Of a stretch of 64,000 nt of DNA, positions 1 through 8,267 are shown piece after piece (the first letter of the stretch is position 1; each line of letters opens with the position of its first letter). The DNA is from Nitrosococcus halophilus Nc 4. Its GTDB lineage: Bacteria; Pseudomonadota; Gammaproteobacteria; Nitrosococcales; Nitrosococcaceae. The position numbers and the translations under genes were made by a program. Under the pieces are notes generated by a model. It made no database searches. It was not told the origin of the DNA and worked only from the letters and a program-made list of their open reading frames with translations. The stretch covers positions 2,900,001 through 2,964,000 of the forward strand of contig NC_013960.1 of NCBI RefSeq assembly GCF_000024725.1, written 5' to 3'.

Positions 1-1034
1 TGTTGCAGAATATGTCTCCTCCGCAGAAGCGGGATTTACAGCGGCTGTTGGATAACAATCAGTTCACCAAAGCCCAGGCAGTAATTCGCCATGCCTGCGA
101 TCCCGCACGCCACAGCCTTTCTTCTTGTGGGGTGGGTGCAAAAAGCTACCATGAATTGAATAATATTTTGCAGCGCCCGGAGCGGAACTGCGAAGTGCAT
201 CCTTTTGTGCGGAATCCCGGAGATAGCCGCCCTTATTTACCCGGTTCCTCCCTTAAGGGGGCCATTCGTACTGCCGTGATTAACTACTTTACTAACCATT
301 TTCCTCGAGGGAATCGTGATGAAATTCATTCCGTTGTGAAAGAAAAGCCATTGAAGGAGCAGGCGCGCGTTTTGGAAGAACAGGCTTTAAATCGGCGGTT
401 CTCGGCCACGGAAAAAGATCCGTTGCGGTTGCTGAAAATACCGGATGCGCCATTACCTTTGGATTGTACTCAGGTGGATCGGGCCGTTCAATGGAAAAAG
501 GGGGATAAGGGCGACGCCAGGAAGGGAATGCAAATGCACTTTGAACGCTTGCATTGCCGCCAGGATGACTCTGATTTTCATTTTAATCTTACGATCCATT
601 TTGATGAGATCCAAGCAGAGCATGGTTACATCAAAAAACTGCTAGGCCGTTCCTTGGATTGGCCCCTGATTCAACAAGCTTGTAATCAGTTTTACTGGGG
701 CCGGTTAAACGCCGAGCTGAATAAGTTCTATCCCAAGGGCAGTGAAATCTATCAGAAGGTCAAAGGGGGGATTGCTTGGCAGGATGCCGATGGCCGCAGA
801 ATTTTAGCTCACCCACCGTGGAAGGATCGGCTGTTGCTGCGAGTGGGCCGCTTCAGCCATTTTGAGTCCCTGTCCGTGGATGATTTGCGGAACGGTCATC
901 GGCCCCAGGCTAAGAATCCTCGCCATAAGCGCATTACTGACATGGGCAGCACCCGAACTCTCTGCGAATACAATGACCAGGGCGAGCGGCTGCCCTTTGG
1001 CTGGCTATTGTTAATATTATGCGAGAAAGGGTGA
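1..1034 (+). CDS. csm5: Type III-A CRISPR RAMP protein Csm5 (3' part)
   Basis: Csm5 is the crRNA 3'-end capping subunit of the type III-A (Csm) interference complex. The reading frame is open from base 1. The usual N-terminal RAMP start with its His-x-Gly-Ser/Thr-Gly loop is absent, so the start lies upstream of the window. Visible are the glycine-rich loop with LPGSSLKGAIRTA (about bases 237-275) and the typical C-terminal segment ending FGWLLLILCEKG. It is followed at once by an Uma2-type gene and CARF genes, as in a csm operon whose cas10-csm4 part would lie to the left. Subtype III-A rests on this one protein, since no other Csm subunit is in view. Confidence 0.85.
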   Translation, partial: LQNMSPPQKRDLQRLLDNNQFTKAQAVIRHACDPARHSLSSCGVGAKSYHELNNILQRPERNCEVHPFVRNPGDSRPYLPGSSLKGAIRTAVINYFTNHFPRGNRDEIHSVVKEKPLKEQARVLEEQALNRRFSATEKDPLRLLKIPDAPLPLDCTQVDRAVQWKKGDKGDARKGMQMHFERLHCRQDDSDFHFNLTIHFDEIQAEHGYIKKLLGRSLDWPLIQQACNQFYWGRLNAELNKFYPKGSEIYQKVKGGIAWQDADGRRILAHPPWKDRLLLRVGRFSHFESLSVDDLRNGHRPQAKNPRHKRITDMGSTRTLCEYNDQGERLPFGWLLLILCEKG

Positions 1035-1051
1035 TTGAAAGGACAAGTCTC

Positions 1052-1645
1052 ATGCCTACTGTTGCATCCCAGGCGGGTCGAGCCGCGAACTCATTACCTG
1101 CAAAGCACCTCATCACTGTCGAGGCTTATCGCAAAATGGGAGAAGCCGGTATTTTTTCGCCCGAGGCGCGAGTGGAATTAATTGAAGGGGAGATCTTCGA
1201 TAGGGCGCCCATTGGAAGCGAACATGCCTCCATGGTGAAAAGGATCAACGAAGGGTGGGTATCTGCTTTGCGGGGACGGGCTATTGTTTCCGTTCAAGAT
1301 CCCGTGGTGCTAGGGGATCTCTCGGAACCGCAACCTGATCTTGCCCTGTTGCGGAGGAGGGAGGACTTTTACGCGGGATGTCATCCGAGCAGGGAAGATA
1401 TTCTCCTTATCGTCGAAATCTCAGACACGTCCGCGCGTTATGATCGAGAGGTCAAGGTGCCCCTCTACGCCCGCCATGATATACCCGAAGCCTGGTTGAT
1501 GGATCTCCAGCAACAACGCTTGGAAGTCTATTATGGCCCGAAAGCAGGTGAGTACCAGCATATTGATTTTTACCGAGAAGGGGTAGTTTCGCCCCAGGCT
1601 TTTCCCGATCTCAAACTGTCATTTGCCGGCTTGGGTTGGAAATAG
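1052..1645 (+). CDS. Uma2-family PD-(D/E)xK nuclease
   Basis: About 197 residues, matching the Uma2 (PF05685) restriction-endonuclease-like fold. Visible core: a VELIEGEIFD strand-loop near the N-terminus, then EPQPDLALL, then DILLIVEISDTSARYDREVKVPLYA, giving the spaced acidic residues and the E..K pair of a PD-(D/E)xK site, and an EAWLMD strand. The ATG at 1052 is preceded by AAAGGA; an in-frame GTG/ATG upstream at 1019 would overlap csm5. It lies in the same direction between csm5 and the Csm6-type gene, so it is probably co-transcribed with them. Uma2 proteins are common outside CRISPR loci, so a defence role is inference from position alone. Confidence 0.85.
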   Translation: MPTVASQAGRAANSLPAKHLITVEAYRKMGEAGIFSPEARVELIEGEIFDRAPIGSEHASMVKRINEGWVSALRGRAIVSVQDPVVLGDLSEPQPDLALLRRREDFYAGCHPSREDILLIVEISDTSARYDREVKVPLYARHDIPEAWLMDLQQQRLEVYYGPKAGEYQHIDFYREGVVSPQAFPDLKLSFAGLGWK

Positions 1646-1690
1646 CAAGGCGGAGTTTTTCACAAAAAAATAAAGATAACGATAATTAAT

Positions 1691-2980
1691 ATGACCACCA
1701 TTTTAATCTGCACCGTGGGCGGCTCCCATCAACCCATTGTCACTACTATCCAAGAAGCCCGCCCCGACTTTGTTTGCTTTATCTGCACGGGCAGAGATCT
1801 GGCCACGGAAAAACCCGGATCGGAGGTGCAGATTGTAGGGCAGGGTAATATCATCAAAGCCAATCCCAACGACCGCTCCCCTACCTTGCCTAATATCCCT
1901 ACTCAAGCGGGTCTCCAAGCCGATCAGTATGAGCTTTGTATCGTTCCGGCGGATGATCTGGAAGAGGGGGTAGAGGTAATTTTACGGAAGTTGGCCGAGC
2001 TGCGGGAGCGTTTTCCTGGAGCCCGCTTGATGGCGGATTACACCGGCGGCACCAAGACCATGACCGCGGCCCTGGTCATGGCGGCCCTGGAGGGGGAGGA
2101 GACCGAGTTGCGGCTGGTCACCGGCGCCCGAGCCGATTTGCTTAAGGTTCGGGACGGAACCCAACGGAGTGCGGCGGCTAGTGTGGAAAATCTCCGCTTG
2201 CAGCGGGCCATCGCAACCCATTTGGCCGCTTGGCGGCGTTTTGGTTATGGGGAAGCGGCTCAAGGTTTGAACGCATTGCCCATGCCGCGGGATCGGCAAT
2301 GGCGGGCGGAACTCCAAATCGCCCAGGATCTCAGCCTGGGTTATGACGCCTGGGATCGCTTCGATCATGGGACTGCGCGGCGATACCTGTCTCTTTACCG
2401 GGCGCGGATTGGGCCGGTGGCTGGTTTACAGCTTAAATTTCTCGATTTGTTGACCCTGGAGGAAACGGACCCGCGCCGGGAACCCGCTCAACTTCTGGAT
2501 TTGTGGCTCAACGCCGAACGGCGGGCGGCCCAGGGCCGTTACGACGACGCCGTCGCCCGTGCTTACCGGCTGTTGGAATGGACCGCCCAATGGCTGCTGC
2601 GGACGGGTTGCGATTTGGATACCTCGGATATCCGGGAAGAACAGCTTGTTGAGGGCGTGAGCATCATCCGCAACCGGAAGGGAAAGTGGCAGGCGGCTTT
2701 GTTGGCGGCCTGGGATCTGGTGGCCCATTATCTTGGCGGGGAGGCGCGGGAATTTGCCCAGGCGCAACGGGAAGTGTTGCAGGATCATATCCAGATTCGC
2801 AATCAATCCATTCTGGCCCATGGCTATAGGGCCGTGAGCCAGGGGGATTGGGAATCATTGGCTGGGTGGATGAGTACTGCCTTTTTGCCCCTGCTCCGGG
2901 CCAAAGCCGAGGAAGCGGGGGTAAGGTTGTCCCCGCTCCAGTTGCCCACCCGCCCCTTTTGGCGGGAGGGTATGGTTTGA
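1691..2980 (+). CDS. CARF-HEPN effector of the Csm6 class (Cas02710/TIGR02710 family)
   Basis: Cyclic-oligoadenylate-activated RNase of type III CRISPR immunity. The N-terminal half is a CARF domain: strand TILICTVGGS at residues 3-12 and the ligand-loop motif DYTGGTKTM at about 116-124. The C-terminal half is helical and ends in a HEPN active-site motif, RNQSILAH at about 370-377 (R-x6-H), the RNase signature of Csm6/Csx1 proteins. 429 residues is normal for the family. It follows the Uma2 gene by 45 bases. Family knowledge: Cas10 makes the cyclic oligoadenylate that opens such RNases. Which ring size it binds cannot be read from the sequence. Confidence 0.88.
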   Translation: MTTILICTVGGSHQPIVTTIQEARPDFVCFICTGRDLATEKPGSEVQIVGQGNIIKANPNDRSPTLPNIPTQAGLQADQYELCIVPADDLEEGVEVILRKLAELRERFPGARLMADYTGGTKTMTAALVMAALEGEETELRLVTGARADLLKVRDGTQRSAAASVENLRLQRAIATHLAAWRRFGYGEAAQGLNALPMPRDRQWRAELQIAQDLSLGYDAWDRFDHGTARRYLSLYRARIGPVAGLQLKFLDLLTLEETDPRREPAQLLDLWLNAERRAAQGRYDDAVARAYRLLEWTAQWLLRTGCDLDTSDIREEQLVEGVSIIRNRKGKWQAALLAAWDLVAHYLGGEAREFAQAQREVLQDHIQIRNQSILAHGYRAVSQGDWESLAGWMSTAFLPLLRAKAEEAGVRLSPLQLPTRPFWREGMV

Positions 2981-3009
2981 GGGGAAAAGGATTCGGCGGC
3001 GGTTTTTTC

Positions 3010-3107
3010 GTAGGGTGCGCAGAGCATAGCGATGCGCACCATCAAAATGATAAAGAGGATGGTGGGTTTTGCTGCCCTACAGGTAGGGAAGCATCGCGAT
3101 GCGCACC
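3010..3107. repeat. REP palindromes upstream of the RAYT gene
   Basis: Two related units at 3010-3040 and 3083-3107 share the core GCATCGCGATGCGCACC (the first has GCATAGCGATGCGCACC). GCATCGCGATGC is self-complementary, giving a hairpin. A third copy lies at 3743-3773 on the far side of the RAYT gene. Pairs of REPs around a RAYT are the normal arrangement of such non-autonomous elements. Confidence 0.8.
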
Positions 3108-3143
3108 GCTAAAAGAACTATCGGCAAGGGATAATCCCCAGCG

Positions 3144-3680
3144 ATGCCTAATTACCGACGGTTATATATAGAAGGCGGCGCCTATTTTTTTACTGTGGTG
3201 ACCTATGAACGCCGTCCATTATTTGCTGATGAGGACACTGTGCTCCAATTGAAGCAGGCGTTTCGCCATGTCAAGGCTCAACTGCCGTTCGTGATGGAGG
3301 CTATTGTGGTATTGCCCGATCATTTTCACGCGGTGTGGAGGTTGCCGCCGGGAGACAGCGATTATTCGGAGCGTTGGCGCCGGATCAAATATCGTTTCTC
3401 GCTTCAGTTTGAGGGCCTCTCGTCATGTTCCTCTTCCCGGCGTCGCCGTCGCGAGAAGAGGGTATGGCAGCGCCGCTTTTGGGAACATATTCTCCGTGAT
3501 GAGGAAGATTACCGCCGGCATTTGGATTACATTCATTATAACCCGGTTAAGCATGGTTACGCGGTGGCGCCTAGGGAATGGCCCTATAGTAGCTTTAGAC
3601 GTTTTGTGCAGTGGGGAGTGTATTCGCCGGATTGGGGAGAGTCTATGCCCCATTCCCTTCAAGGTTTGGAGCTAGAGTGA
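3144..3680 (+). CDS. REP-associated tyrosine transposase (RAYT)
   Basis: A 178-residue Y1/HUH single-strand transposase of the IS200-related RAYT family, which recognises and mobilises REP palindromes. Visible: the N-terminal GGAYFFTVVTYERRPLF block, the metal-binding HFH of the HUH motif in LPDHFHAVWRLP at about residues 57-68, and the C-terminal YIHYNPVKHGY block with the catalytic tyrosine region. Length and ends look intact. It interrupts the run of CRISPR effector genes in the same orientation and is flanked on both sides by matching REP units, so it probably arrived as one unit between the Csm6-type and Cam1-like genes. Confidence 0.9.
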   Translation: MPNYRRLYIEGGAYFFTVVTYERRPLFADEDTVLQLKQAFRHVKAQLPFVMEAIVVLPDHFHAVWRLPPGDSDYSERWRRIKYRFSLQFEGLSSCSSSRRRRREKRVWQRRFWEHILRDEEDYRRHLDYIHYNPVKHGYAVAPREWPYSSFRRFVQWGVYSPDWGESMPHSLQGLELE

Positions 3681-3773
3681 CGGTGGGTTTCGCTGCGCTC
3701 AACGCCACCCTACGAGGGAGGGGGGTTGGCAGTGGTTTCTTGGTAGGGTGCGCAGAGCATCGCGATGCGCACC
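3681..3773. repeat. REP/BIME sequences downstream of the RAYT gene
   Basis: Directly after the RAYT stop there is a GGTGGGTTTCGCTGCGCTC-type unit ending in CCACCCTACG (3681-3713). It is followed at 3743-3773 by a copy of the upstream REP, with GTAGGGTGCGC at one end, GCATCGCGATGC in the middle and GCACC at the end. The 3743-3773 copy runs to within 20 bases of the next gene's start, so this gene's original upstream region has been replaced. Confidence 0.75.
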
Positions 3774-3792
3774 AGCAGAAAATTTATGCATT

Positions 3793-4413
3793 ATGAACGA
3801 GAATCTTTTCGGCTGGAATGACGGAATTTGGCTGCTGCTCGATCAAATGGGCATTTTGCTCAGCAATCTCGCGTTCCTATTTGCCTTGGGGGGCGCCGTG
3901 GTGGGGTTTATCCGCCGCGAGGATCTCCGCGCGTGGCTCACGCGAAATCGTTTTCCTAGGGTTGGCGGCGTTAGCGAAAGCACCGTCCAATGGGAGGGGG
4001 TGGTGTTTACCGTGAGCAACGAGAGCGTTCCCCGGTGGGTGATGGCCCAGATCCAACCGGCCTATATGGGGTTGGTGGCCACCCAAGCTTCCCTGGCCGC
4101 CGCCGAGGCGGTGGCCGCAGTCGCCCGCCGTCGCGGCATCGAGGTCCATGGCCCTCTGCAAGTGGCCGATCCCAACGACCCGGCGGCCAGCCGCTCCCAG
4201 GTGGCCCTGCTATTGAGCGAACTCCGCCGGGCCGGTTGCCGCGAGATCGCCGTGGATCTGACCGGCGGCAAGCTCCCCATGAGTTTAGGGGCTTTTATGG
4301 CAGCGGAAGAGGCCGGTGTTGCCAGTTTATATGTGGCCACGGATTTCGATAAGCATCTCAAGGTGCCGGATATGCGCACCGCGACTCTGCGCCAAATCTC
4401 TCAACCGGAGTAA
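3793..4413 (+). CDS. Cam1-like CRISPR membrane effector (TM-CARF protein)
   Basis: A 206-residue protein with one hydrophobic helix near the N-terminus (about residues 19-40, ending in FIRRE, a basic stop-transfer) followed by a CARF domain: strand GLVATQAS, a helical segment, then AVDLTGGKLPM (about 153-163) as the nucleotide-loop motif and a final YVATDFD strand. There is no nuclease domain. This is the architecture of Cam1, which family knowledge describes as a cyclic tetra-adenylate-gated membrane protein causing depolarisation. The ATG at 3793 is chosen because the in-frame extension upstream to 3748 is encoded by the REP. It is 6 bases from the Card1-type gene, so the two are probably co-expressed. 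Identity with true Cam1 is by architecture, not by alignment. Confidence 0.78.
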   Translation: MNENLFGWNDGIWLLLDQMGILLSNLAFLFALGGAVVGFIRREDLRAWLTRNRFPRVGGVSESTVQWEGVVFTVSNESVPRWVMAQIQPAYMGLVATQASLAAAEAVAAVARRRGIEVHGPLQVADPNDPAASRSQVALLLSELRRAGCREIAVDLTGGKLPMSLGAFMAAEEAGVASLYVATDFDKHLKVPDMRTATLRQISQPE

Positions 4414-4419
4414 TTCTCC

Positions 4420-5577
4420 ATGGTCCATGAAATTCATCTGGCGCTCGTTTCCCGGCAGGCAACGCCCAATATTACTCCGGCCTTGGACCCGGATTTCCGG
4501 CCACGGGAAGTGGCGTTGCTGGTCAGCCCGGATATGATCCGGCAAGCGGACGCCTTGACGGAGGTGCTCTCCGCCTATGGTCTGAAGGTTTCTCGCTGGC
4601 CCATTGAGAATGCATGGGACATTGAGCATGTGCGGGATCGGGTGCTGGATTTCCTCGCCGGAAGGGAGGGGGAGGCGGTCGCCCTCAACGCCACCGGCGG
4701 CACCAAACCCATGAGCATTGCCGCCTACGAAGCCTTCCGCGCGTTGGAACGGCCTATCTTTTATGTGCACCCGGAGAAGGACCGGGTGGTCTGGCTTTAT
4801 CCTCATGGGGAATCCCATGATTTGGGTGACCGGGTAAAGTTGCCGGCTTTTTTGCAGGCCCATGGGGCTCGTTTGGAGAAACAGGGCGGCAACCAGGGGG
4901 TATCCCCAGCGCGGCGCGAACTGACTAACCGCTTGGTCAACGATGTCAAATGCCTGGCTCCCGCCCTAACCACCCTCAATTGGGCGGCCGCCCAAGCCCA
5001 GAAGGGGTTGGTATCGCCGCCGTTAAACCCGGCGCAGCGGAGAAATCCCCTACTTTTGGATCTCATCGGCCGCTTCGAAGAGGAAGGGCTGCTGGCATGG
5101 GAGGGCGATGGGCTACGCTTTCCTGATGAGGAAGCCCGCGCTTATGTCAATGGGGGTTGGTTTGAGGATCATGTGTATGGGGTGATCTTTGGTTTGCGGG
5201 CTCGGATGCAATCCAAAGGACGTTCTATTCAGGATTTTGGCCGCCACCTTCAAGTTTCCCGCCGAGTGGGTAGGGAGTTAGTGAGAAACGAGCTAGATGT
5301 GGCTTTCCTGGCCGATAACCGTCTATATATCATCGAATGCAAAACCCAGCGTTTTGATAATAGCGCCCCTGGGCCGGGCAGCAGAGGTGCCGCTGCCCTC
5401 TACAAGCTCGATGCCCTCAAGGATCTCCTCGGAGGGTTGCAGGGGCGGGCAATGTTGGTGACCTATCAAGTTTTGCCTCCCGTGGACCGACAAAGGGCCA
5501 GGGATTTGAACATTCAGGTCTGTAGCGGCGCCGAGACCTCTGGGCTGGGCAAAAAAATTGAGGCTTGGGTGCAGTAG
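4420..5577 (+). CDS. Card1/Can2-type CARF nuclease (DUF1887)
   Basis: A 385-residue type III CRISPR ancillary nuclease. An N-terminal CARF domain carries the loop NATGGTKPM at about residues 90-98. A linker/winged-helix region follows, and the C-terminal PD-(D/E)xK nuclease shows ELDVAFL (acidic residues near 291-293) and IIECKTQ (E306, K308). This order is that of Card1/Can2, which family knowledge describes as a cyclic tetra-adenylate-activated metal-dependent nuclease acting on single-stranded nucleic acid and supercoiled DNA. It starts 6 bases after the Cam1-like gene and is the last gene before the CRISPR leader. All catalytic residues I can recognise are present. Confidence 0.88.
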   Translation: MVHEIHLALVSRQATPNITPALDPDFRPREVALLVSPDMIRQADALTEVLSAYGLKVSRWPIENAWDIEHVRDRVLDFLAGREGEAVALNATGGTKPMSIAAYEAFRALERPIFYVHPEKDRVVWLYPHGESHDLGDRVKLPAFLQAHGARLEKQGGNQGVSPARRELTNRLVNDVKCLAPALTTLNWAAAQAQKGLVSPPLNPAQRRNPLLLDLIGRFEEEGLLAWEGDGLRFPDEEARAYVNGGWFEDHVYGVIFGLRARMQSKGRSIQDFGRHLQVSRRVGRELVRNELDVAFLADNRLYIIECKTQRFDNSAPGPGSRGAAALYKLDALKDLLGGLQGRAMLVTYQVLPPVDRQRARDLNIQVCSGAETSGLGKKIEAWVQ

Positions 5578-5750
5578 TAGCTTGTAATAGGGGGAACCCC
5601 AGTGTGGGTTCATTGCCATTTTTGTTTGTTAATAAGTGCTTGGAAATAGAATTAAAGAGAAGATTATGGAGAGTCAGCTTTTGAGCTATCGAAAAAATTG
5701 GGAACCCCCTCTGCAACTTTTTGAAACAAAAGGAGGAATAACAGCGAGGA
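5578..5750 (+). promoter_or_regulatory. CRISPR leader region
   Basis: A 173-base AT-rich stretch between the Card1-type stop and the first repeat. The array end far from it carries a degenerate repeat, so this side is the leader and new spacers should enter at 5788. I see no clear -35/-10 pair. An apparent open frame starting in it is only translation across the repeats. Confidence 0.65.
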
Positions 5751-6533
5751 GTTTGAAACGTAGACCTGATAAAGAAGGGATTAAGACGCACGGCCAACAT
5801 TACGTTAGCACGAATTTCGGTTTGAAACGTAGACCTGATAAAGAAGGGATTAAGACACGTACCTGGTTATGGAATATCTCGCTCACCGTCTGTTTGAAAC
5901 GTAGACCTGATAAAGAAGGGATTAAGACTGTCGAACCGGCTATCTAGTATATCGAATAGGGTGTTTGAAACGTAGACCTGATAAAGAAGGGATTAAGACG
6001 TCATGATATGTCTCCTATGTTGATGGTGTTGAGGGTTTGAAACGTAGACCTGATAAAGAAGGGATTAAGACTCGAGTTCGGAGTTGTCTTCTTCTGTGAG
6101 TTGGTTTGAAACGTAGACCTGATAAAGAAGGGATTAAGACATCTAAATATACCCCATTGAATTCTATATCAGCGTTTGAAACGTAGACCTGATAAAGAAG
6201 GGATTAAGACCATCCACGGTGATACGTTTAATGCCTGTGGCGAGTTTGAAACGTAGACCTGATAAAGAAGGGATTAAGACTCAGTATTGATGATCTTTTC
6301 CTTCCTATCCTTCTGTTTGAAACGTAGACCTGATAAAGAAGGGATTAAGACTTAGGGATATTGGAAAAGTCTGTTAAAGCTTTCGTTTGAAACGTAGACC
6401 TGATAAAGAAGGGATTAAGACTCAGTATTGATGATCTTTTCCTTCCTATCCTTCTGTTTGAAACGTAGACCTGATAAAGAAGGGATTAAGACCATCAATC
6501 TTTGTATCTTTATATTTATCTTTTAGTTTGAAA

Positions 6534-8267
6534 CCGTGTTTCCGCACCCTGATGAGTAGACAAAAGGATTTTTAGCCTCCAAATTAGCTTTTCTATTTTA
6601 GCTGAGCCAAGGGAGGAAGGGGGCATGGCCGAAGCATACCAGAGCCAGACTTTAGACCATTTAGGGTTAGTGGCCTCAATGTTTGATGAATTGGGTCTGG
6701 GCGAGGGTTTGGATGAACAGATCCCGCAGGATCGAGAGCAGCGAAAAGTCTCGGTAGGTCAAGCGGTGAAAGCCCTGGTGCTCAATGGGCTAGGGTTTGT
6801 TAATCAACGGCTTTATCTGGTGCCGCGTTTTTTTGAGAACAAGCCTACCGAGCGACTGATGGGTCCGGGGGTGGAACCGGCCCATTTAAATGACGACACC
6901 CTGGGACGTGCCTTGGACACATTGTATGCCCATGATGTGACCGCTCTGTATGCGGTACTGAGTGCTCAGGCGGCAAAGCGGCTAGGATTAGAGGGCCGCT
7001 TTGGGCAGCTGGATAGCACGAGTTTTCATGTCGATGGAGACTATAACAGCGCCGAGGAACCGCAAGCCAGGGTCATTCATATTACCCGGGGCTACAGCCG
7101 TGATCACCGCCCCGACCTTAATCAAGTGGTGCTGAACTTGATGACCGAACACCAGGCAGGATTACCCCTTTTCATGCAGCCGCTCAATGGCAACAGCGAA
7201 GATAAGGCCCAGTTTAAGCAAGTGGTCGAAGCCCACCTAGAGCAACTTTGCCAGGCCAGCCCCCTTGAATACCTGGTCGCCGATAGTGCCTTGTACACCC
7301 AAGCCACGCTCCAAAGTCTGGGTGAGCGCAAGTGGATCACCCGGGTGCCCGCCACCTTGAAAGAAGCACAGAGGGTGCTGACCTCCACCCCCTCAGAGCC
7401 CATGAACGTCCTGGATGAGGATTATCGCTACCAAGAACGGGTCTCCACCTACGCCGACATCGAACAGCGTTGGTTGCTGGTCGAATCCACGCCGGCCCGC
7501 CAGCGGGCACTGAAGACCGTTAACCGCCAGGTGTTGAAAGAAAGCGGCAAAGAAGCCCAGGATTTCCAGCGCCTTTGCCAACAAACGTTTGCCTGCTCCA
7601 GCGATGCCCAACAGGCGCTCGAACAGTTTCAAGCCACCCTCAAGTTCACCACCGTAGAGGAAGGCGCCGTTGAAGCGCTTCCCGCTTATGACAAGCCAGG
7701 ACGACCGGCGACCGGACAACCTCCCACCACGGTCCGCTTTCGCCTGCGCGGAGCACTGGCCTCAGCTCCCCAGACCCGCGAAGCGCTGCTCACCCGCAAA
7801 AGTCGCTTTATTGTGGCCACCAACGAACTCGATGCCCACCAACTCCCACCGGCTGAACTGCTGACCGCTTACAAGCAACAGAGCCAAGTAGAGCGTGGCT
7901 TTCGCTTTATGAAGGACCCCTTGTTTCTCGCCTCTTCGCTGTTTCTCAAATCCCCTCAGCGTATTATGGCCCTGATGATGGTCATGACCTTGTCTCTGCT
8001 CGTCTACGCCGCCCTGGAGTATCGGATGCGCCAGGCCCTCACCCAACATCAACAGACTTTCCCCGACCAAAAAGGTCAACCCACTTCCAAACCTACTGCC
8101 CGTTGGGTCTTTCAGTGCTTTGTCGGCATCCATGTATTAATTGTGCAACAGAGCCAGACCTACGTCCTCAATCTCCACGACCACCACCGAGGCCTCTTGG
8201 CGATCTTAGGTCCCCCTTATGAAACCCTTTATTCTTGAAAATCCACTATAGGGGTGCGGAATGTCGG
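6534..8267 (+). mobile_element. IS1634-family (IS4-like) insertion sequence in a CRISPR repeat
   Basis: A 1,734-base element. Imperfect terminal inverted repeats: the left end reads CCGTGTTTCCGCACCC and the right end, read inward, CCGACATTCCGCACCC. It is flanked by a 6-base direct repeat TTGAAA (6528-6533 and 8268-8273), which is bases 3-8 of the CRISPR repeat, so the target was the 12th repeat. One intact transposase gene fills it. The near-perfect match of broken repeat halves to the other repeats suggests a recent insertion. Confidence 0.93.
6625..8238 (+). CDS. IS1634-family transposase
   Basis: A 537-residue DDE-type transposase. The N-terminus (LDHLGLVASMFDELGLGEGLDE) is the DUF4277-type domain of this family. 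The catalytic core begins at about residue 125 with QLDSTSFHVDGDY, continues at LVADSALY (second acidic residue), and the C-terminal block with QSQVERGFRFMKDPLF carries the E-R-x-F-R signature of IS4-like enzymes. The frame is uninterrupted and fills the element, so it is likely functional. It is transcribed in the direction of the array and could affect the distal repeats by read-through. Confidence 0.92.
   Translation: MAEAYQSQTLDHLGLVASMFDELGLGEGLDEQIPQDREQRKVSVGQAVKALVLNGLGFVNQRLYLVPRFFENKPTERLMGPGVEPAHLNDDTLGRALDTLYAHDVTALYAVLSAQAAKRLGLEGRFGQLDSTSFHVDGDYNSAEEPQARVIHITRGYSRDHRPDLNQVVLNLMTEHQAGLPLFMQPLNGNSEDKAQFKQVVEAHLEQLCQASPLEYLVADSALYTQATLQSLGERKWITRVPATLKEAQRVLTSTPSEPMNVLDEDYRYQERVSTYADIEQRWLLVESTPARQRALKTVNRQVLKESGKEAQDFQRLCQQTFACSSDAQQALEQFQATLKFTTVEEGAVEALPAYDKPGRPATGQPPTTVRFRLRGALASAPQTREALLTRKSRFIVATNELDAHQLPPAELLTAYKQQSQVERGFRFMKDPLFLASSLFLKSPQRIMALMMVMTLSLLVYAALEYRMRQALTQHQQTFPDQKGQPTSKPTARWVFQCFVGIHVLIVQQSQTYVLNLHDHHRGLLAILGPPYETLYS

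Noticed and set aside
5636-5947. 103-codon open frame over the leader and first repeats, with a recurring LKRRPDKEGIKT peptide
   Set aside because: The peptide is just the CRISPR repeat translated; the frame has no other support.
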